Notes: a model not told the origin generated them from the sequence alone. DNA of 64,000 nt from Hyalangium ruber (GCF_034259325.1 NZ_JAXIVS010000013.1:186001-250000); one strand, 5' to 3'; counted from the stretch's first letter, positions 1 through 9,798 are shown. Made by a program: numbers and translations.

Positions 1-2630
1 AGGGAGTGCCGGAAGTAGTACTCCGCGCCGCGGGAGCTGGGCTCGCTCGGCTGGAGGATGCCCGCCGCGACCAGCCCTTCCAGGTCTCGCTGCCGCGAGG
101 CCTCCGACTGCTGCGTCAGGGCCGCCAGCAGCGCGCTGGAGAAGCGTCGCCCGACCACGGCGCCGAGCTGTGCCAGCGCCTTCTGCCGGGGAGGCAGCTC
201 GTCCAGTCGCGCCAGCAACACCTCATGCAGGCTCAGGGGGATGGAGAAGGAGGGGGCCTGGCTGCCCCGTGGCTCCAGGAGGATGCGCGTCATCTCCTCC
301 ATGAAGAGCGGCACGCCCTCCGTCCTCTGGACGAGCTGCCGTACCAGCTCCGGCTCCAGGTCCTGGCCGTGGGTCATCTCCCGGACCAGCGACGCGGAGT
401 CCGCCTCGGACAGCCGCTCCAGCTCCAGGAGCCGGACGCCGGGCGGCTCCAGCGGCGCATACCGCAGCTCGGAGCGGCTGCTGAGCAGCAGCAACACCCG
501 GGACTGCCGCACCGACTCGAGCAGCCAGGCCAGGAACTCCAGGGTGGAAGGATCGGCCCAATGCACGTTCTCCACCACGGCCAGCACGGGACGCTCCCGG
601 GCCAGGTTGCGCAGCAGGGTGCCCAGCGCCTCGAAGGCCAGGGACTTCTGTCGTTCGGGCGTGAACGGCAACTGCCCCTCCGAGGAGGGAGACAGCAGCG
701 AGGCAAGCGCCTGCACGTGCTCGCTGGAGAGCCCGAGCGCGAGCAGCCGCGGCTCCATGGCGCGCTGGGAAGAGGGCGGGAGGCCCTCCGGGAGGGCACC
801 CTGGAGCAGGCGCTGGAGCAGCTCGATGAGGGGGTGGAGCGCGCTGGCGGTGAACTGCGGGCCACAGAGGGCCTTCAGGCGATAGCTCTCCTCGGAGGCC
901 ACCTGGACGCGCACCTCGTGGATGAGGCGGCTCTTGCCCAGCCCTGCCTCGCCCCGAAGGAGCACGGCGCTGCCTTGCCCCCGCCGGGCTTGCTCCCACA
1001 GGCCGAGCAGCTCCCGCAGCTCCCGCTCTCGGCCCACCAGGGGCGTGAGCCCGAAGGCCGCGCGCCGCTGATCGAAGCGGGAGCGCGCCTTGCGCTTGCT
1101 CAACGCGCGGTACATCGCCACCGGGCGGTTGGTGGGCAGTCCCTCGGGAGTGGCCGAGCCCCGGGCCTCCAGCTCGAAGGCACCGCGCACCACGGTGCGG
1201 GTGGAGGCGGTGAGGAGCACGGTGTTGGGCTCCGCCTGCCGGGCCAGCCAGGCGGCCACCTCGGGGGCGTCTCCGGCGAGCGCGGGCGCGTCCGGCTCCA
1301 GCGTCCCAGTGCTCTCCCGCAGCGCCACCCGGTCCGTGTGGATGCCGACCTTCACGGCGAACCCGGGAGGAGGCCGGCGCGCGAGCTGCTGCTGGAGCAC
1401 CTGGGGGAAGCTCTCCGTCAGGAGCATCCCCGCCTGGACGGCGTTTCGGGCGTCCCCCTCCTGGACCTGGGGATAGCCGAAGCAGGCAAGCACCTGGGAG
1501 CCCATGGACAGCATGATCGAGCCGCCACAGCGGCTGAGGAACTCGGCGCAGCCATGATGGAAGGCGGCCTCCAGCTCATCGCGCTCCTCGGAATCGAGCG
1601 ACTCTGGCCGGCCGGCCGACACACAGCACACGAGCGTCACCTGGCGGCGCTCGGGGGGACGGGCCTGTCCTTGCTTGCGGCGCAGCCCGAGGCGCTCGCT
1701 CACCTCTTGGAGCTCCTCCAGCAATTCCTGGCCGGAGGGAATCCGCCGGGCGGGATCCTTGGCCAGGGCGGCGGCGACCAGCGGCTCCAGCTCCGAGGGC
1801 AGCTCGGGGTTGCTCTCGCGCAGCGAGGGCATGGGCCGTGGAGAGAGCACGGCGTCGCGGATGCGGTCGGGGACTCGGGAAGGGAAGGGCAGCGTGCCGG
1901 TCAGCAGCTCGTAGAGCATCACCCCGGCGGCCCAGATGTCCGTGCGCTCATCCTGCGGCTCGCCGCGCCACTGCTCCGGCGACATATAGGCGGGGGTGCC
2001 AGCGGTGGGCAGGTTGGGGAGGGGCAAGGCGCTCGCCAGCAGGTGGGCCAGGCCGAAGTCCAACAGCTTCGCCGTCCCTTCCTGGGTGACGGAGACGTTG
2101 GCGGGCTTGAGGTCGCGATGGACGAGGTGGCGGCGGTGGGCGTGCGCCAGGCCCGCGGCGATGCCCTCCATGAGCGTCAGCGCTCGCTGCAGCTCCGGCC
2201 GGCCCCGGCGCAGCAGGGCCGAGAGCGACTCACCCTCCAGGTATTCCATCACCAGGAAGGGCACCCGAGGGCCCCCATGCTCGACGCTCCACTCGGCCAC
2301 GTCGAAGAGGCGGACGATGTTCTCGTGGTTCAGCCGGGCGATGGCTCGCGCCTCTTGCTGGAGCAGGCCGCCGGCGCGGCTCCCGAGTGGCAGGCCGCGG
2401 GGTCGCAGGAACTTGAGCGCCACCACCCGTTGCAGCTCCGCGTCCCACGCTCGGTACACGGTGCCCATGGAGCCCGTGCCCAGCGCCACCTGGAGCTCGA
2501 ACCGCCGACCATCCGTGCCTCCCAGCTTTTCGCCGGGGACGGGACTGGGCAGCCAGGGCTCAGTGGATGCGACCTCCACCAACAGGGAGTCACCGAAGTC
2601 CTGGTCATCGTCGTCTTGCGGCGAGTCCAT
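1..2630 (-). CDS. Serine/threonine kinase with cyclase-like domain and AAA-type ATPase domain (3' part outside the window)
   Basis: This frame is open from an ATG at 2630 to the left edge, so only the first 876 residues are visible. Residues about 40-310 form a protein kinase: glycine loop GTGSMG at 51-56, Lys in VALKFL at 73, HRDLKPAN near 171, DFGLA near 191. From about residue 327 (RRQVTLV) comes a region shaped like a class III nucleotide cyclase, but its metal-binding Asp positions are changed (VCCVSAG and GSQV). From about 555 an AAA-type ATPase follows, with the P-loop GEAGLGKS. Proteins of this layout are common cytosolic signalling proteins in myxobacteria. The phosphorylation target is unknown. 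The ATG has no strong ribosome binding site, so the start is likely but not certain. Confidence 0.88.
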   Translation of the reverse strand, partial: MDSPQDDDDQDFGDSLLVEVASTEPWLPSPVPGEKLGGTDGRRFELQVALGTGSMGTVYRAWDAELQRVVALKFLRPRGLPLGSRAGGLLQQEARAIARLNHENIVRLFDVAEWSVEHGGPRVPFLVMEYLEGESLSALLRRGRPELQRALTLMEGIAAGLAHAHRRHLVHRDLKPANVSVTQEGTAKLLDFGLAHLLASALPLPNLPTAGTPAYMSPEQWRGEPQDERTDIWAAGVMLYELLTGTLPFPSRVPDRIRDAVLSPRPMPSLRESNPELPSELEPLVAAALAKDPARRIPSGQELLEELQEVSERLGLRRKQGQARPPERRQVTLVCCVSAGRPESLDSEERDELEAAFHHGCAEFLSRCGGSIMLSMGSQVLACFGYPQVQEGDARNAVQAGMLLTESFPQVLQQQLARRPPPGFAVKVGIHTDRVALRESTGTLEPDAPALAGDAPEVAAWLARQAEPNTVLLTASTRTVVRGAFELEARGSATPEGLPTNRPVAMYRALSKRKARSRFDQRRAAFGLTPLVGRERELRELLGLWEQARRGQGSAVLLRGEAGLGKSRLIHEVRVQVASEESYRLKALCGPQFTASALHPLIELLQRLLQGALPEGLPPSSQRAMEPRLLALGLSSEHVQALASLLSPSSEGQLPFTPERQKSLAFEALGTLLRNLARERPVLAVVENVHWADPSTLEFLAWLLESVRQSRVLLLLSSRSELRYAPLEPPGVRLLELERLSEADSASLVREMTHGQDLEPELVRQLVQRTEGVPLFMEEMTRILLEPRGSQAPSFSIPLSLHEVLLARLDELPPRQKALAQLGAVVGRRFSSALLAALTQQSEASRQRDLEGLVAAGILQPSEPSSRGAEYYFRHS

Positions 2631-2846
2631 TCCCGGCTGCCTCTGGAGGGGCAGGCTCCCTCCTACTTGCCGTTGCGTTCCCTCGCTAAAAGCTGGGGCT
2701 AGCTCCGAAGGAGCGCAACACATCCGCTCGCATGGGCAAGAGGCCGGTCAGGCCCGTGATGGGCTTGGGCATGCGCCTCCACCCGGTATTCCCGGGGAGG
2801 GCAGCTGTTGGGGTGCGCGTGGATGTCCTTCGGATTTCAGAGGGGA
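2631..2846. other. Intergenic spacer between two minus-strand genes
   Basis: This 216-base spacer carries no credible gene. It holds a small perfect inverted repeat, GCTCC-GAA-GGAGC, at 2702-2714, about 75 bases upstream of the kinase start. That repeat could be an operator or a short terminator stem; nothing else stands out. Confidence 0.35.
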
Positions 2847-3521
2847 CTACAGCCATTCATAGGCTGCGCGGAAGGCACGTGCCCCCTCCTGCTCGACGAT
2901 GTGTCCGTGGGCGACGATGACGCGTTGGATGTCCCACTTCAGGATGGAATCCACGTTGGCGCGAGCGACGGCGCGATCCCGGTTGACCACGCGATCGATC
3001 ACCGAGGTGCTCAGCCGACCGTAGCCGCCGATCGTCTTGAAGACGAAGCGCGTGAACGGCGCGGCATCCGGGCCGATGTTGTGCGCGCAGTCGGTGACGA
3101 TGAGGGTACGGCTGGCGCGATGGAAGAAGACGACCTCGCCGATCATGGGAGCACCGCGCCAGGGCAGGACGTCGATCTGCTCGGCCCATTCGGCGGAGAC
3201 CGCTTCGGAGAGCACCGCGTGGAAGCTCAGATCCTTGCGCTTTTCCGGCAGGCCGGGCGCCGCGAAGGCGCGGGCCTGGGGGAAGGCAGTCATCCAGTCA
3301 CCGATGAACAGGTGGTGGAACATGTTGGGCGCGACGAGGAAGCGCACGGGCCCGAGCGCCTCCACGGCCTGGCGCCGTTCGGGGGTGAGGCGGAGAGGGG
3401 AGTGGACCCAGAGCGCTCCATCCGCGAGCCGGATGACCGTCATCCGGGCTTCCATCTTCAGACCCATGAAGGTCAGCGGTTGTTCGGCGACCCACAGGTT
3501 TTCGTCCAGCTTGCGCAGCAT
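2847..3521 (-). CDS. DUF4336 family protein (metallo-beta-lactamase-like fold)
   Basis: This 224-residue protein matches the DUF4336 pattern as I know it. It opens with LDENLWVAEQPL, has a hydrophobic-histidine segment NMFHHLFIGDW near residue 86, and ends with an AHGHIVE motif about 20 residues from the C-terminus. The family is related to metallo-beta-lactamase hydrolases and has no established substrate. There is no signal peptide, so it is expected in the cytosol. The ATG at 3521 is preceded by GAGAGGTG, a good ribosome binding site. The gene stands alone, with 216-base spacers on both sides. The palindrome at 3559-3571 is a possible operator. Confidence 0.75.
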   Translation of the reverse strand: MLRKLDENLWVAEQPLTFMGLKMEARMTVIRLADGALWVHSPLRLTPERRQAVEALGPVRFLVAPNMFHHLFIGDWMTAFPQARAFAAPGLPEKRKDLSFHAVLSEAVSAEWAEQIDVLPWRGAPMIGEVVFFHRASRTLIVTDCAHNIGPDAAPFTRFVFKTIGGYGRLSTSVIDRVVNRDRAVARANVDSILKWDIQRVIVAHGHIVEQEGARAFRAAYEWL

Positions 3522-3558
3522 GGCACCTCTCCACGGGCCCTCGAGTGGGCGTGTGGTA

Positions 3559-3571
3559 GACCTTTTAGGTC
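3559..3571. promoter_or_regulatory. Palindrome GACCT-TTT-AGGTC upstream of the DUF4336 gene
   Basis: This is a perfect 5-bp inverted repeat around three T residues, 38 bases upstream of the ATG at 3521. Its size and place suit a repressor site, but no regulator gene lies next to it. Function is inferred only from symmetry and position. Confidence 0.3.
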
Positions 3572-3737
3572 GGCTGGGCCAATAGGAGAACGGGTTTGAG
3601 TGGAGAGACGGGCTCGCGGTCTGGGGACGCAGGTCGCGGGTCCCTCGTCTCGGCGCGGGGCCCCCCGTCAGCGGACGGGTCCTCCCGCGCCGGCCGTCCC
3701 GCTCTTCCTCGGCTCACGGGCCGCTTTCACTCCTCAA

Positions 3738-5420
3738 TTACCGGCGCTTCTTGAGCCAGCGGATCACGCTCACTTTGCGGAACCTGCCGCCGAACAGGTA
3801 CCAGGTGAACACCGCGCCGAAGAACGCCGCCGCCAGTGCGATCCCCACGATTCCCAGCACCGGCACGTTCCCGTACATCCACGGCTTCTGCGCGAACGAG
3901 ATGAACGCGCCCACGATGAACCCGCACGCGCACAGTCCCAGGAACGCGATGATCGCCACGCTGCGCAGGTTCTCGTTCAGCTTGTCGAACTGATCGGCCC
4001 GCACCGTCACCGTGAATTTTCCGGACTCGAGATCCAGCAGGATCTGCGACAGCTGCGTGGGCAGGTCCGTCGCCAGTGACTGGAAGCGCAGGAGCGTGCG
4101 CATCAGCCCGCCCTGGAATTGGCTGGGATCGTATCGGCCCGCCAGGAGTTCCTTCGCGTACGGCAGCACCATCTCCAGGATGTTCATCTCCGGGTACAGA
4201 CTGCGCAGCATGCCCTCGGTCGATACCGATGCCCGGCTCAGCAGCGCGTACTCCTTCGGAATCCGGATCCGGTACTTCACCGCGAGGTCCAACAGGTCTC
4301 GCAGCAGCGTGCGCGCGTCCACCTGGCCTAGCGTCGTCGGCAGGTGCTGGCCGATGATGTTGTCGATGTCGTTGCGAAAGCCCACGAGGTTGGCCCGCGT
4401 GTCCGCCTGCCCCATCCGGTAGAGGATGCGTGCCACCGAGTCGCTGTCCTTCAGCGCCACCGCGAGGCACAGCATCACCAGCGTCTCCTGCATCGGCTTC
4501 GTGAGCCGTCCCACCACGCCGAAATCCAGCAGCGCCAGCCGGTTGCCCTCCAGCACCAGCAGGTTCCCCGGGTGCGGATCCCCGTGGAACAGGCCGTCGT
4601 CGAAGAGCTGCCGGAAGCTGCCCTCCACGATGTGGTGTGCTAGCACCTTCCGGTCGTCCTCCGACAGCTTCGCCTGGCTGATCTTCACGCCTCGGATGAA
4701 CTCCAGCGTCAGGACCTTGCGGCTCGACAGCTCGTCGTACACCCGGGGGATCTTCAGGTACGGCCGATCCACGTGGTTGGCCAGGAACGCCCGGATGTTC
4801 GAGGCCTCGTTGATGAAGTCCAGCTCTTCGTGGATCGCCTTGTCGAACTCGTCCACGATCCCCGAGGGCGTGTAGACACCCGTCTCCTCGATCACGGCCT
4901 CGAGCAGTCGTGCCAGCGAGCGGAGCACCGTTAGGTCCGAGTCGATCCGCTCGGAGATCCCCGGCCGCTGCACCTTCACCACCACCTCGTCCCCCGACTG
5001 CGTCACCGCCCGGTGTACCTGCGCAATCGAGGCTGCGGCCAGAGGCGTCGGATCGATGTGCGCGAACAGATCCTGTACTTCCTTGCCCAGTGACTCGCGG
5101 ATCTGTGCATGCACCTGGTCCAGGGGGATGGGATCCACCTGATCCTGGAGCATGGACAGCTCGTCGATGAACTCGGCCGGCAGCAGGTCTCCGCGCGTGG
5201 AGAGGATCTGCCCCAGCTTCACGAACGTAGGGCCCAGCTCATTGAGGAGCATCCGGAAACGACGCGCCGTGGAGGCTCGCTGGCTCTCGGGCGAGACCTC
5301 CACCTTCTCCTTGCGGCCCAGCATCCGCCACAGCCCCGCACGCTCGGTTACATCGGCGAATCCGTGCCGTGCCGCGATGACGGCGATCTGACGCACCCGG
5401 TTGAGGTCCTGGAGGATCAC
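3738..5420 (-). CDS. ubiB: UbiB/ABC1 (AarF) family atypical kinase
   Basis: This 560-residue protein has the marks of the UbiB/COQ8 family. They are the KLGQ-type signature (FVKLGQILSTR near residue 65), the Lys in VVVKVQRPG, the catalytic HGDPHPGNLL, and the metal-binding LLDFGVVGRL. Two hydrophobic segments near the C-terminus (around 495-545) would anchor it in the inner membrane, as in family members that support ubiquinone synthesis. The family has ATPase activity needed for quinone biosynthesis or lipid handling; the exact role here is inference. The length is typical. It lies 78 bases downstream of nhaA on the same strand, with a hairpin between, so it is probably transcribed separately. 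Confidence 0.88.
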   Translation of the reverse strand: MILQDLNRVRQIAVIAARHGFADVTERAGLWRMLGRKEKVEVSPESQRASTARRFRMLLNELGPTFVKLGQILSTRGDLLPAEFIDELSMLQDQVDPIPLDQVHAQIRESLGKEVQDLFAHIDPTPLAAASIAQVHRAVTQSGDEVVVKVQRPGISERIDSDLTVLRSLARLLEAVIEETGVYTPSGIVDEFDKAIHEELDFINEASNIRAFLANHVDRPYLKIPRVYDELSSRKVLTLEFIRGVKISQAKLSEDDRKVLAHHIVEGSFRQLFDDGLFHGDPHPGNLLVLEGNRLALLDFGVVGRLTKPMQETLVMLCLAVALKDSDSVARILYRMGQADTRANLVGFRNDIDNIIGQHLPTTLGQVDARTLLRDLLDLAVKYRIRIPKEYALLSRASVSTEGMLRSLYPEMNILEMVLPYAKELLAGRYDPSQFQGGLMRTLLRFQSLATDLPTQLSQILLDLESGKFTVTVRADQFDKLNENLRSVAIIAFLGLCACGFIVGAFISFAQKPWMYGNVPVLGIVGIALAAAFFGAVFTWYLFGGRFRKVSVIRWLKKRR

Positions 5421-5471
5421 GCGGCCGGCACCTTCCCACGGGCGCAGGGCTCCCGCAAACGGTTGAGCGGG

Positions 5472-5488
5472 CGCTTCGTTGAGAAGCG
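5472..5488 (-). terminator. Hairpin CGCTTC-gttga-GAAGCG after nhaA
   Basis: A perfect 6-bp stem with a 5-base loop starts 11 bases after the nhaA stop on the minus strand. No T-run follows, which is common in GC-rich genomes. It probably ends or attenuates nhaA transcription before the ubiB-like gene. Confidence 0.4.
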
Positions 5489-5498
5489 GGGGGAGATG

Positions 5499-6836
5499 TC
5501 AGGCGGCGGGCTGGGCCACCTTGGGCGCTGGACCGAAGCGCAGCAGCACGTAGCCCACCACCGCCGACAGCAGCGAGCCCAGCAGGATGCCCAGCTTCGC
5601 CTCCGTCAGCAGTTCCGGCTCCTTCGCGAACGCCAACGTCGCCACGAACAGCGCCACCGTGAACCCGATGCCCGCCACCACCGCCACCCCATGCAGCTGC
5701 GTGACCTTCGACCCGCCCGGCATCGGCGATACCCGCGCCTTCACCGCCACCCACGTGAACAGGAAGATGCCCACCTGCTTGCCCACGAACAGCCCCACCA
5801 TGATTCCCAGCGGCAGCGGCTTGGTCAGATCCGACAGCGACATGCCCTCCAGCGAGATGCCCGAGTTGGCCAGCGCGAACAGCGGGACGATCACGTACGC
5901 CACATAGCCGTGCCACAGGTGTACGAACCGGTTGAGCGGCGGCTCGATGTCCTCCAACTGCTCCTCGATATAGAGGATCTGCGCCCCCCGCACCGCCTCG
6001 TCCTCCGGCTCCTCCACGCAGCGCGTAATGTAGGCCGACAGCTCGGTGAGCACCTCGCGCCCCCGCCGCGTCGGCCGTGCCGGAATGCACATGCCCAGCA
6101 CCACCCCCGACAGCGTCGCGTGTACTCCGCCGTGGTGCATCGTGTACCAGAGCGCCGCTCCCAGCAGTGCGTACACCATGCCGTTGCGCACGTAGAAGCG
6201 GTTGCACACCCCCAGCAACAGCACCACGCCCAGCGCTCCCAGCAGCCACTCCACATGCACGCCCGTGCCGTAGAAGAAGGCGATCACCAGGATGCCGCCG
6301 ATGTCATCGAAGATCGCCAGCGCCGTGAGGAACACCACCAACCCGTGCGATACCCGGCCCTTGAGCAGCGTCAGGCACCCGATCGAGAAGGCGATGTCCG
6401 TGGCCATCGGGATCGCCCAGCCCTTGGCCGCCGGCGTGCCCGCATTGAAGATCATGTAGAGGCCCGCCGGCACCACCATGCCGCCCAGCGCCGCGATCAG
6501 CGGCAGCATGGCCCGCGACGGCGTGCGCAGCTCTCCCGCCGACAGCTCGCGCTTGATCTCCATGCCCACCAGGAAGAAGAAGAACGTCATCAACCCGTCG
6601 TTGATGAACTCCCGGAAGCTGAACGCCCCCCGCGACCCCGCGAGCTCCAGTGCCAGCGGCGCGTCGAAGAGCCCCGTGTAGCTTCCGGCCCACCCGGAGT
6701 TGGCCCACACCATGGCCGCCACCGCGCACAGCGCCAGCAGGATGCCGCTGCTGGCCTCCAGCCGGAAGAAGGCCTGGAGGGGCGCGATCGCGACCTTGAA
6801 GAGGGCAGGGACGGGCGGTGGCGGGCGTGGCTCCAT
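5499..6836 (-). CDS. nhaA: Na+/H+ antiporter NhaA
   Basis: This 445-residue inner-membrane protein exchanges sodium for protons and would help with salt and alkaline pH. It carries the NhaA signatures: MATDIAFSIGC, and the paired aspartates in IFDDIGGILVIAF, which in E. coli NhaA (Asp163/Asp164) bind the ion. About a dozen hydrophobic segments are visible. It is longer than the E. coli protein (388), the extra being a short N-terminal tail and a charged loop in the middle. The ATG at 6836 fits the usual N-terminal region. It is divergent from mutS, with about 160 bases between them. Confidence 0.95.
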   Translation of the reverse strand: MEPRPPPPVPALFKVAIAPLQAFFRLEASSGILLALCAVAAMVWANSGWAGSYTGLFDAPLALELAGSRGAFSFREFINDGLMTFFFFLVGMEIKRELSAGELRTPSRAMLPLIAALGGMVVPAGLYMIFNAGTPAAKGWAIPMATDIAFSIGCLTLLKGRVSHGLVVFLTALAIFDDIGGILVIAFFYGTGVHVEWLLGALGVVLLLGVCNRFYVRNGMVYALLGAALWYTMHHGGVHATLSGVVLGMCIPARPTRRGREVLTELSAYITRCVEEPEDEAVRGAQILYIEEQLEDIEPPLNRFVHLWHGYVAYVIVPLFALANSGISLEGMSLSDLTKPLPLGIMVGLFVGKQVGIFLFTWVAVKARVSPMPGGSKVTQLHGVAVVAGIGFTVALFVATLAFAKEPELLTEAKLGILLGSLLSAVVGYVLLRFGPAPKVAQPAA

Positions 6837-6998
6837 GATCGGCCGGTAGGTTGCCTCCCTGGGGGTCGGCCGTGAATTGTTTTCGGCTCCAACAAGGGCG
6901 ATTGTCGCCGCGGCGTGTTACAGGTGCGGCGCAGGTGACGTAGTGGGTAGGACGCCCGAGCGTTGATCCAGGACGGTGGGCGTGAGAGAAGGGAAGCC

Positions 6999-9770
6999 AT
7001 GGGTGTGACGCAGGTGAAGACAGCCAAGGGCGCCGGCGAGGAGGCCGCGCTGGAATCCAACCTGGAGGGTTTGGAGAACGGGACCGAGCCCGTCGGGGCA
7101 CGCGAGATCGCCTCGCTCACTCCGATGATGCGCCAGTACCTGGAGACCAAGGCGCTCCACCCGGACACCATCCTCTTCTTCCGGCTGGGCGACTTCTACG
7201 AGATGTTCTTCGAGGACGCGGTCCGCGCCTCGGAGCTGCTCCAGATCACCCTCACCGCGCGCGCCAAGGGCAGCGACAAGGTGCCCATGTGCGGGGTGCC
7301 CTACCACTCGGCCCGCCGCTACATCGGTCGCCTCATCGAACAGGGGCTCAAGGTCGCCATCTGCGAGCAGATGGAGGAGCCCGGCAACGGTCCCGGCATC
7401 GTCCGCCGCGAGGTGACGCGCATCATCACCCCCGGCATGGTGCTGGACGATGAGGTGCTCGAACCCCGGGCCAGCAACTTCGTGGCCGCCGTCCACTGGA
7501 GCGAGCGGGGCTTCGGCGCCGCGCTGCTCGAGGCCTCCACCGGCGAGTTCTTCAGTGTGGAGGCTCCCAGCGCCCAGGATCTGGTGGAGACGCTGTCCCG
7601 CGTGGAGCCCCGCGAGCTGCTGGTCCCCGAGGGGCTCAAGGCGGCGCCCGAGGTGGGCTTCCTCACCTCGCGCCTGTCGCGCCCGCCTCCGGTAACGGAG
7701 ATGGAGAAGGCCGCCTTCGAGCCGGCCCGGGCCACCACCTATCTGCGCAACCACTTCGCCGTGGCCTCGCTGGAGGCCTTCGGGCTGGCCGAGGCGCCCC
7801 TGGCCACCGGCGCAGCCGGCGCGGCCCTGCGCTACCTCAAGGACACGCAGAAGACGCCCGCCGCGCACGTGGACCGGCTCAGCCGCCTGGAGCGCGCCGG
7901 CCACCTGCTCATGGACGAGTCCTCGCGCTCCAACCTGGAGGTCCTCAAGACGCTCCGGGACGGGGCGCGCAAGGGCAGCCTCCTGGGCGTGCTGGACCGC
8001 ACCGCCACCAGCATGGGGGGCCGCAAGCTGGCCCGCTGGCTCGCCTCGCCCCTGTGCGCCTTGCCGGAGATCCACGCCCGCCTGGATGCGGTGGAGGAGC
8101 TGTCCGGGCGCAGCGTGTGGCGCGAGGAGCTGACCACCATCCTCAAGGAGGTGGCGGACCTGGAGCGGCTGTGCGGCCGGCTCTCGCTGGGTGCGGGCAA
8201 CGCCCGGGACCTGCGCGCGCTCGGGGTGTCGCTCACGCAGCTGCCCCGGCTGGGGGCGGCGCTCTCGCGGTGCTCGGCTCCGCTGCTCAAGGCCCTGGCG
8301 GGGCCGCTGGGCGCTTTGCCCGAGCTGGCCGAGCTGTTGACCCGGGCCGTGGTGGACGAGCCGCCGCTGACGCTCAAGGAGGGAGGCCTGTTCCGCACGG
8401 GCTTCCACGCCGAGCTGGATCAGCTCGTGGCGCTGTCCACCTCGGGCAAGGACTACCTGCTCAAGCTCGAGGCGCGCGAGAAGGAGCGCACGGGCATCTC
8501 CTCGCTGAAGATCCGCTACAACAAGGTCTTCGGGTACTACATCGAGATCACCAAGGCGAACCTCCACCTGGTGCCCAAGAGCGGCGAGTACATCCGCAAG
8601 CAGACCACGGTGGGCGGCGAGCGCTTCATCACCCCCGAGCTCAAGGAGTACGAGGAGAAGGTGCTCACCGCCGAGGAGAAGCGGTGCGCCCTGGAGTTCC
8701 GTCTCTTCGAGGAGCTGCGTGCCCAGGTCGTCGCCGCCGCGCCCCGCATCCGCTCGGCCGCCGAGGCCGTGGCTACGTGTGACGTGCTCCTGTCCTTCGC
8801 CCGCAGCGCCGCGGAGTATGGCTACACGCGGCCCACGGTGGATGACTCGGACGTGCTCACCATCACCGCCGGCCGCCACCCCGTGGTGGAGCGCCTGCTG
8901 GCCGCTGGCGACTCCTTCGTCTCCAACGACGTGCGGCTGGATGCCACCGACGCGCAGATCCTCGTGATCACCGGCCCCAACATGGCCGGCAAGAGCACCG
9001 TCATGCGGCAGGTGGCGCTCACCGTGCTCATGGCCCAGGCGGGCTGCTTCGTTCCGGCCCGGGCGGCGCACATTGGCCTGTGCGATCGGATCTTCACGCG
9101 CGTGGGCGCGGCGGACAACCTGGCGCGCGGCCAGTCCACCTTCATGGTGGAGATGACCGAGACGAGCCACATCCTCCACCACGCCACGCGCCGCAGCCTC
9201 GTCATCCTGGATGAGATCGGCCGCGGCACCTCCACCTTCGACGGGCTCTCCATCGCCTGGGCGGTGGCCGAGCACCTGCACGACAAGCTCGGCGCGCGGA
9301 CGCTGTTCGCCACGCACTACCACGAGCTGGTGGACCTGGCGCGCGAGAAGCCTCGGGTGAAGAACCTGTGCATCGCCGTGAAGGAGCAGGGCGGCAAGGT
9401 GCTCTTTCTGCGCAAGCTCGTGCCCGGCGGGGCCAACCGCTCCTACGGCATCGAGGTGGCGCGGCTCGCGGGGCTGCCCCAGGAAGTCGTGGCCCGGGCG
9501 CGGGACATCCTCCAGAACCTGGAGTCCGGCGAGCTGGACGAGGCCGGGCGCCCCCGGGTGACGCACCGCAAGGGCTCCAAGGTGTCCGCCGGGCAGCTGG
9601 GGCTGTTCGGTGGGGGAGAGACGGGGCCCGTCGCCCAGGCGCAGGGGGCTCCCGCTGTGCCCGCCGAGCACCTGAAGGTGCTGGAGGCCCTGCGCTCCAC
9701 CGCGCTGGACACCACCACTCCGCTGGAGGCCCTCAACCTCCTGGCCCGGCTCCAGAAGGAGTTGAAGTAA
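6999..9770 (+). CDS. mutS: DNA mismatch repair protein MutS
   Basis: The 923-residue product binds base mismatches and starts mismatch repair with MutL. The mismatch-contact motif FYE is at 66-68 within RLGDFYEMFF. The ATPase Walker A GPNMAGKST is at 659-667, followed by the signature STFMVEMTET, Walker B LVILDEIGRGTSTFDG and the ATHYHEL switch. Its length is slightly above the E. coli protein (853), mainly because of a 40-residue N-terminal lead. I chose ATG 6999 because GAGAGAAGGG lies just upstream; an earlier in-frame TTG at 6963 has no such site. mutL is not in this window. Confidence 0.96.
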   Translation: MGVTQVKTAKGAGEEAALESNLEGLENGTEPVGAREIASLTPMMRQYLETKALHPDTILFFRLGDFYEMFFEDAVRASELLQITLTARAKGSDKVPMCGVPYHSARRYIGRLIEQGLKVAICEQMEEPGNGPGIVRREVTRIITPGMVLDDEVLEPRASNFVAAVHWSERGFGAALLEASTGEFFSVEAPSAQDLVETLSRVEPRELLVPEGLKAAPEVGFLTSRLSRPPPVTEMEKAAFEPARATTYLRNHFAVASLEAFGLAEAPLATGAAGAALRYLKDTQKTPAAHVDRLSRLERAGHLLMDESSRSNLEVLKTLRDGARKGSLLGVLDRTATSMGGRKLARWLASPLCALPEIHARLDAVEELSGRSVWREELTTILKEVADLERLCGRLSLGAGNARDLRALGVSLTQLPRLGAALSRCSAPLLKALAGPLGALPELAELLTRAVVDEPPLTLKEGGLFRTGFHAELDQLVALSTSGKDYLLKLEAREKERTGISSLKIRYNKVFGYYIEITKANLHLVPKSGEYIRKQTTVGGERFITPELKEYEEKVLTAEEKRCALEFRLFEELRAQVVAAAPRIRSAAEAVATCDVLLSFARSAAEYGYTRPTVDDSDVLTITAGRHPVVERLLAAGDSFVSNDVRLDATDAQILVITGPNMAGKSTVMRQVALTVLMAQAGCFVPARAAHIGLCDRIFTRVGAADNLARGQSTFMVEMTETSHILHHATRRSLVILDEIGRGTSTFDGLSIAWAVAEHLHDKLGARTLFATHYHELVDLAREKPRVKNLCIAVKEQGGKVLFLRKLVPGGANRSYGIEVARLAGLPQEVVARARDILQNLESGELDEAGRPRVTHRKGSKVSAGQLGLFGGGETGPVAQAQGAPAVPAEHLKVLEALRSTALDTTTPLEALNLLARLQKELK

Positions 9771-9798
9771 AAGGGGGCTGAGCCAAGGAGGCTGCCCC

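Noticed and set aside
3600-4079. Plus-strand frame starting in the spacer before ubiB
   Set aside because: It runs into the antisense of the ubiB C-terminus, has no ribosome site and no recognisable sequence.
5109-6875. Plus-strand frame across ubiB-like and nhaA genes
   Set aside because: His/Gln/Arg-rich shadow translation; both minus-strand genes have complete family motifs.
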